A DNA stretch of 64,000 bases from CAVRQM01 sp965246915 (lineage in GTDB: Bacteria > Pseudomonadota > Alphaproteobacteria > Acetobacterales > Acetobacteraceae): positions 1 to 64,000 of the forward strand of contig CBDFGB010000015.1 of assembly GCA_965246915.1 (NCBI GenBank), in the 5' to 3' direction. Under the pieces are notes generated by a model. The model did no database searches and was not told the DNA's origin. It saw nothing but the letters and a program-made list of their open reading frames with translations. Of this stretch, positions 17,765 to 26,110 are shown in pieces; within the stretch, counting starts at the first letter, position 1; every line of letters begins with the position of its first letter. The position numbers were made by a program, and so were the translations under genes.

Positions 17765-18867
17765 GTCCGGCGATCGCACGGCTGGAACCACCGGAACCGG
17801 CCATATAACGTCTCGCTGGCCAGGATGCAGACGAAGATCGTGCCCTGCAGCACCGCGACCGTGGCCTCGGGAAGGCCCATGCGCCGCTGCACGAGCCCCC
17901 CAGCCGCGACGAGGCCGCCCAGGATCACCGCCATCGGCGGGATGGCCAGCGGATTGTGGCGGGCCAGGAACGCGATAAGGATCCCGGCATAGCCGTAACC
18001 GGAGATCAGCGACCCGTTGGCCCGCCCGTGAACGGAGGCAACCTCGATCATGCCCGCCAATCCAGCGAAAGCGCCGCCCAGGGCACAGGCCGCGACGATG
18101 AGCCGCGACACCGGCACCCCCTGCAGCTGTGCCGCCCTGAGATTGCCCCCGGTCATGCGCGCGGCAAACCCGGTCGATGTCCGGTGGATCAGCACCCAGC
18201 ACAGGATGCAGGCGACGATGCCCACCGGAAGCCCGGCGTGAAAGCCGGCGATCTTGCTGATCGTGGCGTCGGCCGGGATCGCGAAGGTCGACGGCTTGTT
18301 GAGGCTGGCCGGATCGCGCAGCGGCCCTTCGACCAAGTGATTGAACAGCGCGATCGCGATATAGGCGAGCACGAGACTCGACACCGTTTCGTTCACTCCG
18401 CGGCTAGCCCGCAGCCAGCCGGCCAGTGCGATCCACGCCGCCCCCGCCGCCGCGCCCGCGAATGCCATCACGATGTCGACCAGAACGCCCGGCAGGCCCG
18501 CCGCTGTGAGGCCCGCGACGGTCGCCGCGAGGCCGGCGAGCACCAAAGCGCCCTCTCCGCCGATGATAACGAGGCCGAGTTGCGCCGGCACCGCGACGCA
18601 GAGCGCGGTCAGGAACAGGGGGGCGGCGCGCGCGAGGGTGTTCTGCCAGGAGAAGGTGCTGCCGAACGCGCCCTTCCAGACGATCTGCACGAACTCGAGC
18701 GGCGAGTGACCGAGGGCGATCAGGAACAGCGCGAAGATCGCGGCGGCGAGCAGCAGCGCGCCGACCGGCACGACGACGGATTCCAGCGCCCGGCGGACGG
18801 GGTAGAAACGGTCGGTCGCGATGGGTGGTGCGACGCTGAGGGGCCGTGCCTGGGCCGACACCCTCAA
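17761..18867 (-). CDS. ABC transporter permease, nucleoside/BMP type (first permease)
   Basis: A 368-residue inner-membrane protein with a longer N-terminal cytoplasmic tail, a first membrane segment at about 33-52 and roughly eight more. VPAQLGLVIIGGEGALVLAGL and the coupling segment MTGGNLRAAQLQGVPVSR are typical of the BPD_transp_2 family that imports nucleosides, purines and related small solutes. The start codon is at 18867, 27 bases after the binding-protein stop. Confidence 0.93.
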   Translation of the reverse strand: MRVSAQARPLSVAPPIATDRFYPVRRALESVVVPVGALLLAAAIFALFLIALGHSPLEFVQIVWKGAFGSTFSWQNTLARAAPLFLTALCVAVPAQLGLVIIGGEGALVLAGLAATVAGLTAAGLPGVLVDIVMAFAGAAAGAAWIALAGWLRASRGVNETVSSLVLAYIAIALFNHLVEGPLRDPASLNKPSTFAIPADATISKIAGFHAGLPVGIVACILCWVLIHRTSTGFAARMTGGNLRAAQLQGVPVSRLIVAACALGGAFAGLAGMIEVASVHGRANGSLISGYGYAGILIAFLARHNPLAIPPMAVILGGLVAAGGLVQRRMGLPEATVAVLQGTIFVCILASETLYGRFRWFQPCDRRT

Positions 18868-18894
18868 ACTCCCGTTTGACGCGACAACATCACC

Positions 18895-20025
18895 CTACGA
18901 CGTCGACCCCAGAACGCCGTCGACCAGATAACCCATCGACTCGATCTCGATCGCCGTCTCCGGATAGGCGGTGCCCGCCGGCACGACGACATTGCCTTTG
19001 TTGTCCTTCAGCGGGCCTTTGAAGACAGCAAACCCGCCCTTCATGATCTCGGCCTTCATCGCGTCGGCGTTCTTGCGCGCCGCCTCGTCCACCGCCGGGC
19101 CGTACGTGGACGTCTTGACGAACCCGTCCGCCAGCCCGCCACGGGTGAAATTCGGCAGTCGCTCTCCGGCCGCCGCCTTCTCGGCATACATCTTATAGAC
19201 GGTCGCCCAATTCCATTCAGCGCCCGTCAGGTATCCTTTCGGCGCGAGCGCTGATTGATTGGCGTGGTAGCCGCAGGTGTAGATGCCGCGGCCCTCGGCG
19301 GTCTGCACGACGACCTTTGGCCCATCGACGTGGCAGGTCACGACGTCGATGCCCTGGTCGACCAAGCCGTTGGTGGCCTCGGCCTCCTTGACCGGCATCG
19401 ACCAGTCGCCGGTGAAAATGACCGTCGTGGTAATCGAAGGATCGACCGATTTCGCGCCGAGGGCGAAGCTGTTGACGTTGATCAGCACTTGCGGAATCGG
19501 TTTGGCCGCGATGAATCCGATCTTCTTCGATTTGGTCATGTGCCCGGCGACGATACCACTCAGGTATTGCGCCATACCGATATAGCCGAAATACGACCCG
19601 GCGTTCGTCGGATGGCTGTCCTTCGACCAGAGGCCGCCGCAATGACGGAACTGCACGTCGGGGTATTTCTGCGCCATTCGCAGCAGATAGGGATCGAAAT
19701 AGCCGAAACTGGTTGGAAACAACAGCGATGCGCCGTCCAATTCGATCATGCTTTGCATGGTCTTTTCGACGTCGTCGGTCTCCGGGACCCGCTCCTCCTC
19801 GGTAACCTTCACTCCCGGCATCGCTTTGAGCGCCGCGGCACCCTCCGCATGCGCCTGGTTGTAGCCATAATCGTCTTTCGGCCCGACATAGATGAAGCCG
19901 ACCGTAAACTCCTTCGCCTGCGCTCGCCCCGGCCAGCCCAGGGCGGCGCCACCGAACGCCGCGCCACCCAGCACCGCGACGCCCGTTCCCAGCACGCCCC
20001 GCCGCGTCACCTCAAGCCTGTCCAT
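18895..20025 (-). CDS. BMP-family periplasmic substrate-binding protein
   Basis: A 376-residue solute-binding protein. The N-terminus MDRLEVTRRGVLG with a following hydrophobic stretch and an AQA cleavage site looks like a twin-arginine signal. The mature part begins KEFTVGFIYVGPKDDYGYNQ, the BMP (basic membrane protein) signature, and the lobe motifs YFGYIGMAQYLSGIVAGHMT are present. Relatives bind nucleosides, purines or small amides; the operon's biuret hydrolase and allophanate hydrolase suggest a urea-like solute here. ATG 20025 follows a GGGGAG ribosome site; ATG 20040 would start only a few bases after the predicted transcription start. First gene of the operon. Confidence 0.92.
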   Translation of the reverse strand: MDRLEVTRRGVLGTGVAVLGGAAFGGAALGWPGRAQAKEFTVGFIYVGPKDDYGYNQAHAEGAAALKAMPGVKVTEEERVPETDDVEKTMQSMIELDGASLLFPTSFGYFDPYLLRMAQKYPDVQFRHCGGLWSKDSHPTNAGSYFGYIGMAQYLSGIVAGHMTKSKKIGFIAAKPIPQVLINVNSFALGAKSVDPSITTTVIFTGDWSMPVKEAEATNGLVDQGIDVVTCHVDGPKVVVQTAEGRGIYTCGYHANQSALAPKGYLTGAEWNWATVYKMYAEKAAAGERLPNFTRGGLADGFVKTSTYGPAVDEAARKNADAMKAEIMKGGFAVFKGPLKDNKGNVVVPAGTAYPETAIEIESMGYLVDGVLGSTS

Positions 20026-20058
20026 GCCGCTCCCCGCCATGCCGTTGCCGTGACGATA

Positions 20059-20074
20059 TGCAACCACCATGCCG
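20059..20074 (-). promoter_or_regulatory. Candidate sigma-54 (-24/-12) promoter of the biuret operon
   Basis: The minus strand reads CGGCATGGTGGTTGCA. It has the invariant GG and GC doublets separated by exactly 10 bases and agrees with the TGGCACG-N4-TTGCW consensus except at the first base and one C. It would start transcription near 20048, about 23 bases before the binding-protein ATG. Sigma-54 control fits a nitrogen-scavenging operon. No NtrC site was recognised upstream. Confidence 0.5.
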
Positions 20075-20147
20075 AGGCCGCTTCTTGCCGCCTTGCGCGG
20101 CAGGGTCTATGCGACGGCCCTTCCCATCAGACCACGAGCATCCCCCG

Positions 20148-20714
20148 ATGAAGCAACAGGCGAACCTGATCCGTGCCGGCCAAGTGATCGAGCATGACGG
20201 TCGCCGCTGGACCGTGCTGAAGCAGCAGATCATCACCCCTGGAAAGGGCGGCGCCTTCATCCAGGTCGAAATGCGCGACCTCAAGACGGGCAACAAGACC
20301 AACGAGCGCTGGCGCACCGCCGACACAGTCGAGCGGCTGCAGACCGAGCAGAACGAGTATACCTACTCCTACACCGATGGCGACAACCTGGTGCTGATGA
20401 ACCCTGAGACGTTCGAGCAGGTGATGATCCCGGTCGGCCTCATGGGCGATGCCGCGCCGTTCCTGCAGGACAACATGACGGTGACAGTGGATCTCGTGGA
20501 AAGCGACCCGGTGGCGATCCATCTTCCGGCGACCGTCGTCCTGGAGATCGTCGAAGCCGATCCGGTGGTGAAGGGCCAGACGGCGGCCAGCAGCTACAAG
20601 CCGGCGCGGCTATCGAATGGGGTCAAGACGAGCGTGCCGCCCTTCATCGAGACCGGAGAGCGCATCGTGGTCAAGACCGAGGACGCTAGCTACGTCGAGC
20701 GGTTCAGGGGCTGA
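20148..20714 (+). CDS. efp: Translation elongation factor P
   Basis: A 188-residue protein of usual EF-P length that rescues ribosomes stalled at polyproline stretches. The modified-lysine loop is ITPGKGGAF, with K33 at the tip. The three beta-barrel domains are recognisable: N-terminal KOW-like, central YSYTDGDNLVLMNPETFEQ, and C-terminal ending YVERFRG. ATG 20148 matches the conserved start; the frame upstream to 20058 looks non-coding. No EpmA or EpmB gene is in the window. It is divergent from the biuret operon. Confidence 0.97.
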   Translation: MKQQANLIRAGQVIEHDGRRWTVLKQQIITPGKGGAFIQVEMRDLKTGNKTNERWRTADTVERLQTEQNEYTYSYTDGDNLVLMNPETFEQVMIPVGLMGDAAPFLQDNMTVTVDLVESDPVAIHLPATVVLEIVEADPVVKGQTAASSYKPARLSNGVKTSVPPFIETGERIVVKTEDASYVERFRG

Positions 20715-20740
20715 CACGGGACTGGTTCGGACCCACCGCC

Positions 20741-21577
20741 ATGGCGCTTCGCCTGTCGCCAGTAATGACTATCATGCAAAATGCCGCCGCGCGCGCGGCG
20801 AAGCGCCTGCTGCGCGACTTCAACGAAGTCGAGCAGCTACAGGTCAGTGTGAAGGGCCCCGGCGATTTCGTAAGCCAGGCGGATCTCCGCGCCGAGGCCA
20901 GCCTGCGCGAGGACCTTTACAAGGCTAGGCCGGGCTATGCCTTCCTGATGGAAGAAAGCGGGGCAAGCGGCGGCGACAAGTGGGACTGGCGTTGGGTCAT
21001 CGATCCGCTCGACGGCACCAGCAACTTCCTGCATGGCATTCCGCACTGGTCGATCAGCATCGGGCTTGAAAAGCGGCTGCCAGACGGGGCGTCCGAGGTG
21101 GTGGCCGGCATGGTCTACGCGCCGACCACCGACGAGATGTTCTGGGCCGAGAAAGGCATGGGCGCGTTCGTCAACGAGCGTCGGCTCCGCGTCTCCGCCC
21201 GGCGGGAGCTGACGACCGCGATGTTCGCCACGGGCACGCCGTTCGCCGCGACCAGCCCCGCGCATCGGCTGGCGTTTGCCCGCACGCTGGGCACATTGAT
21301 GCCGCAGGTAGCGGGAATCCGCCGCTTTGGTTCGGCAGCGCTGGATTTGTGCTGGGTCGCGGCCGGCCGCTTCGACGGGTTCTGGGAGCTGGACCTCAAG
21401 CCATGGGACATTGCGGCGGGGTTGGTCATCGTGCGCGAGGCCGGCGGCTATGCGACCGCGCCGGATGGCGGTGACCCGCGCGAGCGCGGCGACACCGTGG
21501 CGGCCAATCCGCATCTGCACCCCGTGTTGTGCGCCGCTGCCCGCGACGGCATGCTCTCCGCGCATCTTGCCGCTTGA
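20741..21577 (+). CDS. suhB: Inositol monophosphatase family protein
   Basis: A 278-residue Mg2+-dependent phosphatase. The metal-binding motifs are the Glu of EESG near residue 68, WVIDPLDGTSNFLHG near 84-98, and the C-terminal WELDLKPWDIAAG near 224-236. It dephosphorylates inositol 1-phosphate or similar sugar phosphates; in enterobacteria SuhB also acts in rRNA transcription complexes. An alternative start at ATG 20765 (MTIMQNAAARAAK) would match the usual family N-terminus better than the one given. It follows efp by 26 bases and precedes the OmpA/stator genes. Confidence 0.92.
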   Translation: MALRLSPVMTIMQNAAARAAKRLLRDFNEVEQLQVSVKGPGDFVSQADLRAEASLREDLYKARPGYAFLMEESGASGGDKWDWRWVIDPLDGTSNFLHGIPHWSISIGLEKRLPDGASEVVAGMVYAPTTDEMFWAEKGMGAFVNERRLRVSARRELTTAMFATGTPFAATSPAHRLAFARTLGTLMPQVAGIRRFGSAALDLCWVAAGRFDGFWELDLKPWDIAAGLVIVREAGGYATAPDGGDPRERGDTVAANPHLHPVLCAAARDGMLSAHLAA

Positions 21578-21633
21578 CTCCGCCGACGAGGCTGTTTGAG
21601 CGGCGCGGCGGGTCGCGCTATCCCTGTGTCTTG

Positions 21634-22284
21634 ATGCGCCATAACCTCCTCCTGCTCGGCGTGCTGGCCGCCGTGCTGAGCGGATCGGCTGCACGCGCGC
21701 AGACCACCGACGCGCCTCCGCCGAAGGCCAAGGCAAAGCCGGTGCAAGCGGCGAAACCGGCCGCGGGCAAGGCGACGGCCGCAAAACCCGCGAGCCCGCC
21801 GCCGGTCCCCATGGCGCCGCCGCCTGCACCGGTACTGCCGCCGCCGATCACCGTTCCGGCGCGGTCGATGCCAGCGCCCGTGCCCGCCGCGGTGGTCGAG
21901 GGCGCGGCCGGGGAGGCGACAACGGACAAGGACCGGCTCCGCATCACGTTCGGCACCGGCAGCAGCGACCTCAACCCCAACACCGACGCGGCGATCCGCA
22001 CTCTCGTCCGGGCCGCGCCACCATTCGCCGGCACCACTTTCAGCATTGTCGCCGTAGCCCCCGGCACGGAGGAAGATCCGTCGACGCCGCGAAGACTGTC
22101 TCTCGCCCGCGCGCTCGCGGTGCGCAGCGTGCTCATCACCGAGGGCATCGCCTCGCCGCGCATCTATGTGAAGGCGCTCGGCGCCAACCCGCAGGCGCTC
22201 TCCGGGGGACCGCCCGACCGGGCCGACATCACGGTGGCAGGTGCGCCGCCCGCCGCCCCGCAAGGCCAGGGCAAAGCGCCATGA
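21634..22284 (+). CDS. Periplasmic Pro/Ala-rich protein with OmpA-like C-terminal domain
   Basis: A 216-residue protein with a signal peptide (MRHNLLLLGVLAAVLSGSAARA), a Pro/Ala/Lys-rich spacer of about 80 residues, and a C-terminal domain (about 105-205) in OmpA-like style: LRITFGTGSSDLNPNTDAAI, then LSLARALAVRSVLITEGIASPRIYVKALG, then DRADITV. The canonical peptidoglycan-binding Asp/Arg pair is only partly present, so binding is uncertain. Its stop overlaps the start of the MotA-like gene as ATGA, so it is probably made together with the stator proteins. Confidence 0.8.
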   Translation: MRHNLLLLGVLAAVLSGSAARAQTTDAPPPKAKAKPVQAAKPAAGKATAAKPASPPPVPMAPPPAPVLPPPITVPARSMPAPVPAAVVEGAAGEATTDKDRLRITFGTGSSDLNPNTDAAIRTLVRAAPPFAGTTFSIVAVAPGTEEDPSTPRRLSLARALAVRSVLITEGIASPRIYVKALGANPQALSGGPPDRADITVAGAPPAAPQGQGKAP

Positions 22285-23441
22285 CCAAACCCTTCCCGTA
22301 TGTTCTGCGCATGCTGGGCTTCCTCGCTGCGGTTCTGCTCGTGGCGGCGTTGCTGGCCCCCGCGCTGATCACCGCCTTCTCCAGCAACCCGCTGCTGAAC
22401 GCGCTGATCATCCTCGTGCTGGCCATCGGCATCTTCTGGAACATTCGGCAGGTGGCGCGGCTGTCGCCCGAGGTCGCGTGGCTCGAGACGTTCCAGCGGT
22501 CTCGCGCGCGGCTGGCTTCGGCTCCCGCGCCGCGGCTGCTGGCGCCGATGGCCTCGATGCTTGCGACGCGCACGGGCAAGGGGCGCGACGGGCAGGAGCG
22601 GATCACCCTATCGGCCCAGTCGACCCGCTCGTTGCTGGACACCATCGCCAGCCGTCTGGACGAGAGCCGCGAGCTGTCGCGCTACATGACCGGGCTGCTG
22701 ATATTTCTCGGCCTGTTGGGCACCTTCTGGGGCCTGCTGCTAACCGTCAGCTCAGTCAGCGACGTGATCAACGGCATGTCGGTCGGCAACGGCGACATCA
22801 ACGCGCTGTTCGAGCAACTCAAGGGCGGCCTGGCCAAGCCGTTGCGCGGCATGGGCACCGCGTTCTCGTCGTCGATGCTGGGGCTGGCCGGGGCGCTCGT
22901 CCTGGGCTTTCTCGACCTGACCGCGGGTCAGGCGCAAAACCGGTTCTACAACGAGCTGGAGGAATGGCTTGCCGGGCTGACCCGGCTTTCGTCCGGCGCG
23001 CTGGGCGGCGGCGACGGCGACGCCTCGGTGCCGGTCTATGTCCAGGCGCTGCTGGAGCAGACCGCCGAGAATATGGAGAATCTACAGCACATCCTGGCGC
23101 GCGGCGAGGACGGACGGCGGGAGAGCAATCAGGCGGTGCTGTCGCTGACCGAGCGGATCGCAACACTGTCGGACACCATGCGGGCCAATCAACAGCTCAT
23201 GCTGCATGTCGCCGAAAACCAGCAGGCGCTCGCCCCCGCACTGCAGCGGCTGGCCGACCGGCGGATCGACACCGGGGTCGAGGAGGCGATGCGCAACCAT
23301 CTGCGCAACATCGAAGTCTACATGCAGCGCCTTCTGGCCGAGAGCGAGCAGGGCCGCCAGCAGAGCACCGCGGAACTGCGGAACGATATCCGTGTGCTGA
23401 CGCGGACGATCGCGGCGCTTGCGGAGGAGCAGCCGCGGTGA
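22281..23441 (+). CDS. MotA/TolQ/ExbB-like proton-channel subunit
   Basis: A 386-residue inner-membrane protein with two N-terminal membrane helices (about 11-31 and 37-53), a cytoplasmic loop, a third helix at about 137-155 (TGLLIFLGLLGTFWGLLLTV) with the conserved LLGTFWGL motif, and a fourth with GMGTAFSSSMLGLAGALVLGF. The C-terminal 130 residues are predicted coiled coil and cytoplasmic, longer than in flagellar MotA. It should form a proton-driven stator with the following MotB-like protein. No flagellar genes are in the window. ATG 22281 overlaps the preceding stop. Confidence 0.87.
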   Translation: MTKPFPYVLRMLGFLAAVLLVAALLAPALITAFSSNPLLNALIILVLAIGIFWNIRQVARLSPEVAWLETFQRSRARLASAPAPRLLAPMASMLATRTGKGRDGQERITLSAQSTRSLLDTIASRLDESRELSRYMTGLLIFLGLLGTFWGLLLTVSSVSDVINGMSVGNGDINALFEQLKGGLAKPLRGMGTAFSSSMLGLAGALVLGFLDLTAGQAQNRFYNELEEWLAGLTRLSSGALGGGDGDASVPVYVQALLEQTAENMENLQHILARGEDGRRESNQAVLSLTERIATLSDTMRANQQLMLHVAENQQALAPALQRLADRRIDTGVEEAMRNHLRNIEVYMQRLLAESEQGRQQSTAELRNDIRVLTRTIAALAEEQPR

Positions 23442-23469
23442 GGCGATCACCTTGATCGAGCACGACTAA

Positions 23470-24864
23470 ATGCCTCGTCGTCGCAACAGCGGAGAGGCCC
23501 TGAATGCCTGGCCGGGCTACGTGGACGCGCTGTCCACGCTGCTTATGGTCATCATCTTTGTGCTGCTTGTGTTTGTGCTGGCGCAGGCTTTTCTTTCGGT
23601 CACTCTGTCCGGCCGGGATCAGGCGCTGGAGCGGCTCAATCACCAGATGGCCCAATTGTCGGACATGCTCGCCCTCGAGCGCGGCCGCTCGGCGGAATTG
23701 CGGCAGTCGATTACGCAGCTCAATACCGACCTTCTGGCGGCCACGCGCGAGCGCGACGCGCTCACTCAGCAACTGGCCGGCTTGCGGGTCGAGCAGGCGA
23801 AAGTCGGAGCCGAGCGTGACACTCTGCGCGGTGAGCGCGATCAGTTGCAGGCGCGGCTGGCTGACGATGACCTGCGCTCGGCGGCTGCGGCGACACGGGC
23901 GGCCCAGCTGCAGACGCAACTCGCCGATGCCGCCCGACGGACCGATGTGGCGGGCCAGCAGGCTTCGCTCACCGCCACGGAACTCGCGGAGGCACGGCGC
24001 CAACTCGCCGCCGCGCGAGCAGAACTGGATCGCACCGTGCAAGCGGACCGCGCGACGATCGAGGCCAAGGTCGCCGATCTCGCGAAGCTGGAAGATCAGT
24101 TGCGTGTCCTCGCGGCGCTACGCGACCAGCTCGAGAAGCAAGCGCAAGACGCCGCCGTCCACGCGACGACCGAACAACAGCGGCGCGAGGCGGTGGCGGC
24201 CCAGCTCGCCGACGAGCAGAAACTGGGCGACAGCGCCAAGGCACGGATCGCGCTGCTGGCGCAGGATCTGGAGGACCTGCGGCGCAACTTCGCCAGCGTG
24301 AAGGCGGCGCTGGACCTGGCGGAGACCTCCGAGCGCGACAAGGACGTGCAGATCGCCAATCTCGGCCAGAAGCTGAACGCCGCGCTGGCCCAGAAGGTCG
24401 AGGAACTGCAGCGCTACCGCAGCGACTTCTTCGGCCGATTGCGGCAGGTGCTGGCCAACCGGCCTGGCATTCAGGTGGTCGGCGATCGTTTCGTTTTCCA
24501 GAGCGAGGTGCTGTTCCCCTCCGGCAGTGCGGAATTGTCCGGCGCAGGGCGCGAACAGATCAGTCAGCTCGCCAGGACATTGCAGGACATCTCGCGCGAT
24601 ATTCCACCCGACGTGAACTGGGTGCTGCGGGTGGACGGCCACGCGGACCGCCAAAAGGTCGATCAGTTCGGCCCCTTCATCGACAACTGGGACCTTTCGG
24701 CCAAGCGGGCGATCAAGGTCGTGCAGTTGCTCATCGACGCCGGGGTGCCGGCCAACCGGCTCGCGGCCGCTGCCTTCGGCGACCAGCAGCCGATCGACGA
24801 CGCCGACACCCAAGACGCCTATCGAAAAAACCGGCGCATCGAGATCAGGCTAACGGACCGATAG
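23470..24864 (+). CDS. MotB-like peptidoglycan-binding protein with long coiled coil and OmpA domain
   Basis: A 464-residue protein. One N-terminal membrane helix (about 16-42) reads GYVDALSTLLMVIIFVLLV, with the Asp that in MotB-type stators carries protons. A long periplasmic coiled coil (about 50-310, heptad-rich Glu/Arg/Ala/Gln) follows, and a C-terminal OmpA/MotB domain (about 335-464) has VLFPSGSAELS, LRVDGHADR and RRIEIRL. The extended coiled coil would reach far across the envelope. It begins 28 bases after the MotA-like gene and forms its natural partner. Confidence 0.88.
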   Translation: MPRRRNSGEALNAWPGYVDALSTLLMVIIFVLLVFVLAQAFLSVTLSGRDQALERLNHQMAQLSDMLALERGRSAELRQSITQLNTDLLAATRERDALTQQLAGLRVEQAKVGAERDTLRGERDQLQARLADDDLRSAAAATRAAQLQTQLADAARRTDVAGQQASLTATELAEARRQLAAARAELDRTVQADRATIEAKVADLAKLEDQLRVLAALRDQLEKQAQDAAVHATTEQQRREAVAAQLADEQKLGDSAKARIALLAQDLEDLRRNFASVKAALDLAETSERDKDVQIANLGQKLNAALAQKVEELQRYRSDFFGRLRQVLANRPGIQVVGDRFVFQSEVLFPSGSAELSGAGREQISQLARTLQDISRDIPPDVNWVLRVDGHADRQKVDQFGPFIDNWDLSAKRAIKVVQLLIDAGVPANRLAAAAFGDQQPIDDADTQDAYRKNRRIEIRLTDR

Positions 24865-24911
24865 CGCAAGGCTCGGCCCCGTTCCTTCGGTCGACCAGTT
24901 TCAACTGCGGC

Positions 24912-25466
24912 TCAAATATTTTCACCGACCGCACGGCGACGCAATTCGCGCAGCCGAGAATCGCCGTCTGACGTCTTCGGGTCGATTTCCAGCAATTTCT
25001 GCCACGCACTGTAAGCGGTGCTAGCGTCGCCCCGCTGCTCGGCGGCACGCGACAGCAGCATCAGTGCGTCGAGGTGGCGCGGCTCACGCCGCAGTGCCTC
25101 GGCGGCGTCACGAACCGCGCCGACGGCATCGCCGGCCGCGAGCCGGGCCGTCGCGCGGACCACGAACGCCTCAGCATAATCGGGGTCCAAGAGAAGAACC
25201 GCATCGGCGTCCTCGATGGCAGCCTCCGCGCTGCCGGCGCGCATTTCGCGCGCGGCACGGTCCAGAAGCAGCACGCCCGATGGCGATCCGGCTTTTCGCC
25301 AAAATTCCCTCAGTCGGTTCTCGATCGCCGAGGCGGCCTGCTCATCGGGAGCGGTCTTCAGCGCACCAAAGAGCTTTTCGGTCTGAGCGGCCTCGCGTGT
25401 CACGGCAGGCGCGGCGCTAGCGACCAGGAACGTCGCTAAAGAGGCTATGATCGGCCGAGAAATCAC
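24912..25466 (-). CDS. Secreted TPR-repeat protein
   Basis: A 184-residue protein with a signal peptide (MISRPIIASLATFLVASAAPA) and two to three tetratricopeptide repeats (about 70-170), for example AAIEDADAVLLLDPDYAEAFVVRATARLA given in part as DPDYAEAF, and AWQKLLEIDPKTSDG. TPR proteins bind partner proteins; here in the periplasm. It follows rpmJ on the minus strand after 19 bases and may be co-transcribed with it. Confidence 0.8.
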   Translation of the reverse strand: MISRPIIASLATFLVASAAPAVTREAAQTEKLFGALKTAPDEQAASAIENRLREFWRKAGSPSGVLLLDRAAREMRAGSAEAAIEDADAVLLLDPDYAEAFVVRATARLAAGDAVGAVRDAAEALRREPRHLDALMLLSRAAEQRGDASTAYSAWQKLLEIDPKTSDGDSRLRELRRRAVGENI

Positions 25467-25485
25467 CGCCCGGCCCGATTGCCGC

Positions 25486-25611
25486 CTAGCCCTGGCGGGC
25501 CTTCATGCGCGGGTTCTTCTTATTGATGACATAGACACGCCCATGACGTCGCACGACGCGGCAATCCTTGTCGCGCGCCTTGGCGGATTTGAGGCTGTTG
25601 CGGATCTTCAT
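25486..25611 (-). CDS. rpmJ: 50S ribosomal protein L36
   Basis: A 41-codon gene. The product starts MKIRNSLKSAKARDKD and ends KKNPRMKARQG, the alphaproteobacterial L36 form with a single Cys and no zinc-binding Cys set. This length and the NKKNPRMKARQG tail are highly specific. It stabilises the 50S core. It is encoded alone, away from the large ribosomal operons, as is usual for this form. It is divergent from the membrane-protein gene at 25688. Confidence 0.95.
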   Translation of the reverse strand: MKIRNSLKSAKARDKDCRVVRRHGRVYVINKKNPRMKARQG

Positions 25612-25687
25612 GGTCGGAGGCCCTGGGCGAATGTAAGGGCGCGCGAGTAGACAAAGCCCCGCCCCCTGTCAACCTTCGGAGCCCGCA

Positions 25688-26107
25688 TTGTCCGTCTCCT
25701 CCGTTCCGACCCCGTCGCTCTGGACCTGGTTGGGTTTCCTTGCTGCCGCGATCTGCGCCGTCGGCCTGATCGGGTTGTTCGCGACCTTCGCCGCGCCGCT
25801 TCCGTTGCAGCGGGCCATGGCGCGGGAAGCCGCCCTCGACGAGGCCGTGGCGATCGCCCGCACCGCCGATCCAGCGCCGGCTTTGGAGGCACTGCGTCCC
25901 CGCCTCGATGATAGCGCCGCCGTTCTGCTGCCCTACACGCCGGATCTCGAGGCGCGCATCACGCGCGAGCGCCCGGCGATGCGACGCCGGTTCGAGGCCG
26001 AGGCCGCGGCAATCGCGCGGCGGCTACGGCTGCTCGTGGTGGTGGTGACCGTCATGGCGATCGCTTTCGCGGCTGCGGTGCTGCGCGGGGTCACCCGCTC
26101 AGCCTGA
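25688..26107 (+). CDS. Membrane protein of unknown function, two membrane helices
   Basis: A 139-residue protein starting at TTG 25688. A first membrane helix (about 11-36, LWTWLGFLAAAICAVGLIGLF) and a second at about 112-130 (LLVVVVTVMAIAFAAAVL) flank an Ala/Arg-rich helical domain. The segment could be periplasmic. I do not recognise a family. Composition matches its neighbours. It converges on the DUF3108 gene. Confidence 0.65.
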   Translation: MSVSSVPTPSLWTWLGFLAAAICAVGLIGLFATFAAPLPLQRAMAREAALDEAVAIARTADPAPALEALRPRLDDSAAVLLPYTPDLEARITRERPAMRRRFEAEAAAIARRLRLLVVVVTVMAIAFAAAVLRGVTRSA

Positions 26108-26110
26108 AGT

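Noticed and set aside
21634..24864. Zorya-type anti-phage defence system
   Set aside because: The MotA/MotB-like pair recalls ZorAB, but no ZorC, ZorD or ZorE nuclease/helicase genes follow; downstream are a TPR protein and rpmJ, and the upstream neighbours are suhB and efp.
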